Source: Acidobacteriota bacterium (lineage in GTDB: Bacteria > Acidobacteriota > Blastocatellia > Pyrinomonadales > Pyrinomonadaceae). From it: a stretch of 64,000 nt of DNA. This document shows positions 60,740 through 64,000 of the stretch, piece by piece. Under the pieces are notes generated by a model, which saw nothing but the letters and a program-made list of their open reading frames with translations, ran no database searches and was not told the DNA's origin. The stretch lies in contig JAHBSL010000020.1 of NCBI GenBank assembly GCA_019639135.1, forward strand, positions 1 to 64,000, given 5' to 3'. The translations under genes and the position numbers were made by a program. Position 1 is the first letter of the stretch; every line of letters starts with the position of its first letter.

Positions 60740-61165
60740 ATGACTACACGAATTTGGATACTTCTCGCATTTGCGTTGACGCTCTTTTGCCTCCCGGCGG
60801 CCGGGCAGACGGTCGAGGATTCGAGCAGGCGGACGATCGGTTATATCAGCACAAGCGGGACTGTCGAGGACAAGAGCCGGCGGACGATCGGCTATTTTAG
60901 GGACTCGGGCGTGGTAGAGGATTCGTCGCGGCGGACCATCGGACATATCCGCGAGGACGGCACGGTCGAGGACGCCTCACGGCGGACGATCGGCTACATC
61001 AAGAGCAGCGGAACGATCGAGAACGCGAGCCGCTCGACCATCGGCCACGTTACTTCATCGGGCGTTGTAGAGGACAGTTCGCGAAGGACGATCGGCCATG
61101 CCAAAGGCATCAAACGCGAATGGGCTGCCGCGTTCTTTTTCTTCTTTTTCCGGCCGGCGGATTAA
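60740..61165 (+). CDS. Secreted five-fold beta-repeat protein (beta-flower type)
   Basis: From the ATG at 60740 the protein has about 141 residues: a signal peptide (MTTRIWILLAFALTLFCLPA, cleavage near AAGQT) and then six copies of a roughly 17-residue unit (V-E-D-x-S-R-R-T-I-G-Y/H-I ... G). The C-terminus is AAAFFFFFFRPAD. The pattern is that of '5-fold beta-flower' proteins in Bacteroidota and Acidobacteriota, for which no function is known. A start at 60722 is also possible. Its stop overlaps the convergent epimerase gene by four bases. Confidence 0.8.
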   Translation: MTTRIWILLAFALTLFCLPAAGQTVEDSSRRTIGYISTSGTVEDKSRRTIGYFRDSGVVEDSSRRTIGHIREDGTVEDASRRTIGYIKSSGTIENASRSTIGHVTSSGVVEDSSRRTIGHAKGIKREWAAAFFFFFFRPAD

Positions 61166-62190
61166 TTGAAAACGTCGGCCCCGAGAAATTCTTTCCTCAA
61201 GTAATTGATCGTTTCGTTCAGTGTTTCCTGCGGATCGCGGGCTGAAAATCCGAGCTCCTCGGCGGCCTTTGAGGAATCGAGATACCAGAAGTGCTCGGCC
61301 TGCTCGACCTCGCCCGGTTCGACCGGCGACGTTCGGTTCCAGTTTCGAAAAACGGAATTGACGATACCCGCTCCGGCGACGGCGATGTTCTTCGGAACGC
61401 GGATCCGAGGAGCGGCGACTCCGCTCAAACGCTCAAGCCTGCCGAAGAATTCCTCGAATTTTAAGTTCGCCGCTCCCATCAGGTACCGCTCCTGATGCCG
61501 GCCTTTCTCTGCTGCATTTATTGCGGCGGCGGCAACGTCGCGGGTATCGACAAAGCTCAAGCCGCCCGACGGGCAATAAGGTATCTTGCGGCCAAGGAAG
61601 TCGAGCACGATCTTTGTCGAGCTCAGCCGTTCATCGCCAGGGCCGAGCAGAAGTGTAGGGTTGAGGATGACGAGCTTGCGGCCCTCGCCGTCAAAGCTCT
61701 CAAGCGCCGTTCGTTCCTGATAGTACTTCGAAGCGTAATAGGCCCAGCGGGAGATTATCTCGACCGGCGGCGGGAACGATTCGTCGATCACCTGTTCATC
61801 TTCGCTGACGGCTATTGTCCCGCTCGAAGAGGCGAGCACCATCGTCTGCACGCCGGCCGCGGCTGCGGCCTCGCAAAGCACACGCGTGCCCTCGACATGC
61901 ACCCGGTTCATCGCCGCGGCATCATCATTATCACGCGAGACCTTGCCGGCGAGGTGATAGACGACGCTCACGTCTTTAACGGCCTCGCCAACACGTTCGC
62001 GGTCGGTGACCGACCCGGCAAAAGGCTCAACGCCCGCGTCCGTCATCCAAGCCGGAACGCTCGATGCCATGACGCGAAGGTTCTTCTCGCCCGCCGCCAG
62101 AAACTGCCGGACGATCTCCGAACCCAAAAATCCGGTCCCACCGGTGACGAGTATCTTTTTTCCGATTTTCTTCGAGACACGTTTCGCCAT
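61162..62190 (-). CDS. NAD-dependent epimerase/dehydratase (extended SDR)
   Basis: A 342-residue SDR enzyme starting at ATG 62190; a TTG start six bases upstream is less likely. The Rossmann motif is VTGGTGFLGSEIV. YYASKYYQERTALE contains the YxxxK catalytic pair and LASSSGTIAVSE the active Ser. GLSFVDTRDVAAAAINAAEK is the usual substrate-side block of dihydroflavonol-reductase-like (DFR-type) epimerases. The substrate is unknown. It sits downstream of the GxxExxY gene on the same strand, 45 bases apart. Confidence 0.9.
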   Translation of the reverse strand: MAKRVSKKIGKKILVTGGTGFLGSEIVRQFLAAGEKNLRVMASSVPAWMTDAGVEPFAGSVTDRERVGEAVKDVSVVYHLAGKVSRDNDDAAAMNRVHVEGTRVLCEAAAAAGVQTMVLASSSGTIAVSEDEQVIDESFPPPVEIISRWAYYASKYYQERTALESFDGEGRKLVILNPTLLLGPGDERLSSTKIVLDFLGRKIPYCPSGGLSFVDTRDVAAAAINAAEKGRHQERYLMGAANLKFEEFFGRLERLSGVAAPRIRVPKNIAVAGAGIVNSVFRNWNRTSPVEPGEVEQAEHFWYLDSSKAAEELGFSARDPQETLNETINYLRKEFLGADVFN

Positions 62191-62235
62191 ATCCAATTCT
62201 TTTCAACGCAGAGACCGCAGTGGCCGCAGAGTGTT

Positions 62236-62628
62236 TCAGAAATTGTTGACCACTCGTCGCACTCCATCCCTCAGAAGCTTGACGTTAAAATTGATGAGCA
62301 GTCCGAGTCGCCTATCGCTCATCCGGAGATACGAAAGCAATTGAGCTTCATGCACGGGCATCAACCGTTCGATAGCCTTTAGCTCAACGATCACCGAATC
62401 TTCGACAAGCAGATCGATACGATAGCCCGAACTCAGTTTGATACCGTCATAAACGATCGGCATCGGCACCTCGGACTCGACCCTGTAGCCGCCTTTCGAC
62501 AGTTCGTGGGTCAAACAGACCTGGTAAGCCCCTTCGAGCATCCCCGGACCCAACGCCTTGTGAACCTTGATCGCCGATTCGATCACCTTCCCGCTGATCT
62601 CGTTCAGTTCATCACGACCATCGGTCAT
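62236..62628 (-). CDS. GxxExxY family protein
   Basis: A 130-residue protein that matches the GxxExxY family: GKVIESAIKVHKALGPGMLE, GAYQVCLTHEL (GxxExxY box), YRIDLLVEDSVIVELKAIER (a D...ExK arrangement) and QLLSYLRMSDRRLGLLINFN. The D/ExK pattern is that of a PD-(D/E)xK nuclease fold, although activity has not been shown. It is widely present, often beside repeat-rich DNA, in Acidobacteriota and Bacteroidota. It shares its strand with the epimerase downstream. Confidence 0.9.
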   Translation of the reverse strand: MTDGRDELNEISGKVIESAIKVHKALGPGMLEGAYQVCLTHELSKGGYRVESEVPMPIVYDGIKLSSGYRIDLLVEDSVIVELKAIERLMPVHEAQLLSYLRMSDRRLGLLINFNVKLLRDGVRRVVNNF

Positions 62629-62764
62629 AAAAACTCTCTGCGATCCCCGCGTTGTCTGCGTTAAAACTACACTTGCTAATTCCGTTTCCTGATATCACCG
62701 AGCCCGAGTCACCCTGGCAGAACAAACTCCGCGTCTCAGCGTCTCTGCGGTTAATTTCTCCTCT

Positions 62765-64000
62765 CTAATTCAGCCTAACTGGTTCGCCGAAGCCGAGTTC
62801 CTTCAGCCGCGGAAGCTGCGTTTTTGCGTCACCGACAACGAGCCAGTACATCCGTCCGGCGTTCAGGTACTTGCCCGAGAGTTCGCGGATGCGTTCGACC
62901 GTCATACCGCGAACGATCTGCTCCCGCTGCTTTACGTAATCCGGACGCAGGCCGTATTTGCTGATGTTCTCGAGCATATTCAGCTTCGCTCCCGAGGTTT
63001 CGAACGCACGCGCGTTGCTCTTTATCAGGAAGCTCTTCGTCGTCGCGAGGTCATCGGCGGAGAAATTCTTCGGGTAATTTTCGACGATGCTCTTGACGAG
63101 CTGTGCCGCCTCAAGTGTTACGTTTGCGCGGACGCCGCTAGCGATGGTGAACGGCCCCGGTACCTTCGTCCCCGAAAAATTCGAGTTGATGCCGTAGGTA
63201 TAGCCCTTGCCCTCGCGGAGTTCCTGCGTTAACTGCGAGGCAAACCCGCCGCCGCCGAGTATGTAGTTCATCACGATGGCCGGATAGTAGTCCTGATCGG
63301 TCGCGGCAAGCGCCGGATAACCGAACCGGAAGACCGACTGGACCGCTCCGGGGACGTCATAGAAGTAAACCTTCGACTCCGCCGGCGGTGCGGGCGTCTT
63401 GACGGTCGGGACCGTCACGCTCTTTGCCTTCCACTTTGCGTTAAGCCCGGCAAGCGACTTGACCGTCCGAGCCTTGTCGATGTCGCCAACGATGTGCATG
63501 CGGGCTACCGAGGGCGAAAGGTTCTTCGCGTAATAGGCCTTCATGTCGTCAAGCGTTATGGCGTTGACGCTCTCGACCGTTCCGAGCGGGATCCGCGAGC
63601 GAATATTCTCCTTGCCGTAAACAAGCTCGTTGAACCGAAGCTGTGCGATGGCGTTAGGGTTTGCTTGTATCTGGCGGATCTGGGCGATCGTGCTTTGCTT
63701 GATCAGTTCAAATTCCTTCGCGTCCCAACGCGGCTCAAGCAGAATCTCCTCCACCAGGGCAAGCGTCGCCTCATGATTGCGGGCGAGCGTGTTGACGGTT
63801 ATTCGCACATCCTCGGTTCCGGCCGAGACGTTGATCGAGGCACCAAGCTGCTGGATCGCCTCTTCGAGTTCGGCGGGCGTCCGCTTCGCCGTTCCCTGCG
63901 TCATCAGGCGTGCCATCAGGTTCGCGACCCCGACCTTGTTGATGTCCTCCATCAAAAGGCCGCCATCGATGACGATCTCATACTGCACGAGCGGCACTTC
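62765..64000 (-). CDS. M16 family peptidase-like protein, C-terminal part (partial)
   Basis: The frame is open from the right edge to a stop at 62765, with over 410 codons present and the N-terminus outside the window. It has an M16 core (GTAKRTPAELEEAIQQLGAS, LFRFGYPAL-like segment) and the M16 C-terminal domain: LGGGGFASQLTQELREGKGY, TYGINSNFSG and SIVENYPKNFSADDLATTKS. The zinc-binding HxxEH would lie upstream in the missing part, or be absent if this is the inactive partner of a two-subunit M16 protease. Family call is from visible motifs. Confidence 0.85.
   Translation of the reverse strand, partial: EVPLVQYEIVIDGGLLMEDINKVGVANLMARLMTQGTAKRTPAELEEAIQQLGASINVSAGTEDVRITVNTLARNHEATLALVEEILLEPRWDAKEFELIKQSTIAQIRQIQANPNAIAQLRFNELVYGKENIRSRIPLGTVESVNAITLDDMKAYYAKNLSPSVARMHIVGDIDKARTVKSLAGLNAKWKAKSVTVPTVKTPAPPAESKVYFYDVPGAVQSVFRFGYPALAATDQDYYPAIVMNYILGGGGFASQLTQELREGKGYTYGINSNFSGTKVPGPFTIASGVRANVTLEAAQLVKSIVENYPKNFSADDLATTKSFLIKSNARAFETSGAKLNMLENISKYGLRPDYVKQREQIVRGMTVERIRELSGKYLNAGRMYWLVVGDAKTQLPRLKELGFGEPVRLN

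Overview
The window is a GC-rich bacterial chromosome segment. It most resembles an Acidobacteriota genome of the Blastocatellia/Pyrinomonadales type. That placement is an inference from gene content: FG-GAP and YD-repeat proteins, ECF sigma/anti-sigma with DUF4097-like proteins, large S9 and M19 exopeptidases, a complete lower kynurenine pathway, and many short palindromic or low-complexity intergenic repeats. No rRNA and no intact tRNA gene is present.

Left part (1-15.75 kb). A YD-repeat (RHS-like) gene running off the left edge and an FG-GAP membrane protein lie beside an integrated mobile element. The element's right end is marked by the 3' half of a tRNA-Thr(TGT) gene at about 15.70-15.75 kb, arm-type direct repeats and a tyrosine recombinase. 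It carries a complete type I restriction-modification system (hsdM, hsdS, hsdR), one unknown gene, and a five-gene minus-strand operon whose reading frames overlap or nearly touch (HTH regulator, zinc-ribbon protein, primase-like protein, DUF3631 ATPase, terminase-small-subunit-like protein). This resembles a phage-satellite or integrative element with defence cargo. Its left end was not found.

Middle (16-24.7 kb). An ECF sigma/anti-sigma pair precedes two DUF4097-like envelope proteins. Then come dCTP deaminase behind a terminator-like hairpin, a 21-bp minisatellite, and a DmpA-type aminopeptidase. A minus-strand operon follows: a zinc-ribbon membrane protein, an M48-like protein with a damaged HExxH motif, and a very acidic Asp-rich repeat protein.

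Kynurenine region (25-43.3 kb). Plus-strand genes encode every step from N-formylkynurenine to the 2-aminomuconate deaminase product: formamidase, kynurenine 3-monooxygenase, kynureninase, 3-hydroxyanthranilate dioxygenase, ACMS decarboxylase, aminomuconate semialdehyde dehydrogenase and aminomuconate deaminase. A molybdopterin formate dehydrogenase subunit sits between kynureninase and the monooxygenase and could oxidise the formate released by the formamidase. Tryptophan dioxygenase is not in the window. The cluster is interrupted by a BrnT/BrnA toxin-antitoxin pair and a large HEPN-like/NB-ARC STAND ATPase, a candidate anti-phage system. Several genes in this region, and nadB nearby, carry in-frame palindromic or repetitive insertions that look like spreading repeat elements.

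Right part (43-64 kb). This holds an unknown protein, a TIGR01777 epimerase, a cytochrome c lipoprotein, an acyl-CoA ligase, L-aspartate oxidase, an Arg-Asp-rich secreted protein, an ArsR-family gene remnant, an NTF2-like lipoprotein, an M19 dipeptidase, a four-PAS GGDEF/EAL protein, an S9 peptidase with a beta-lactamase-like hydrolase, an APC permease, a five-repeat beta-flower-like secreted protein, an SDR epimerase, a GxxExxY protein and an M16 peptidase running off the right edge.
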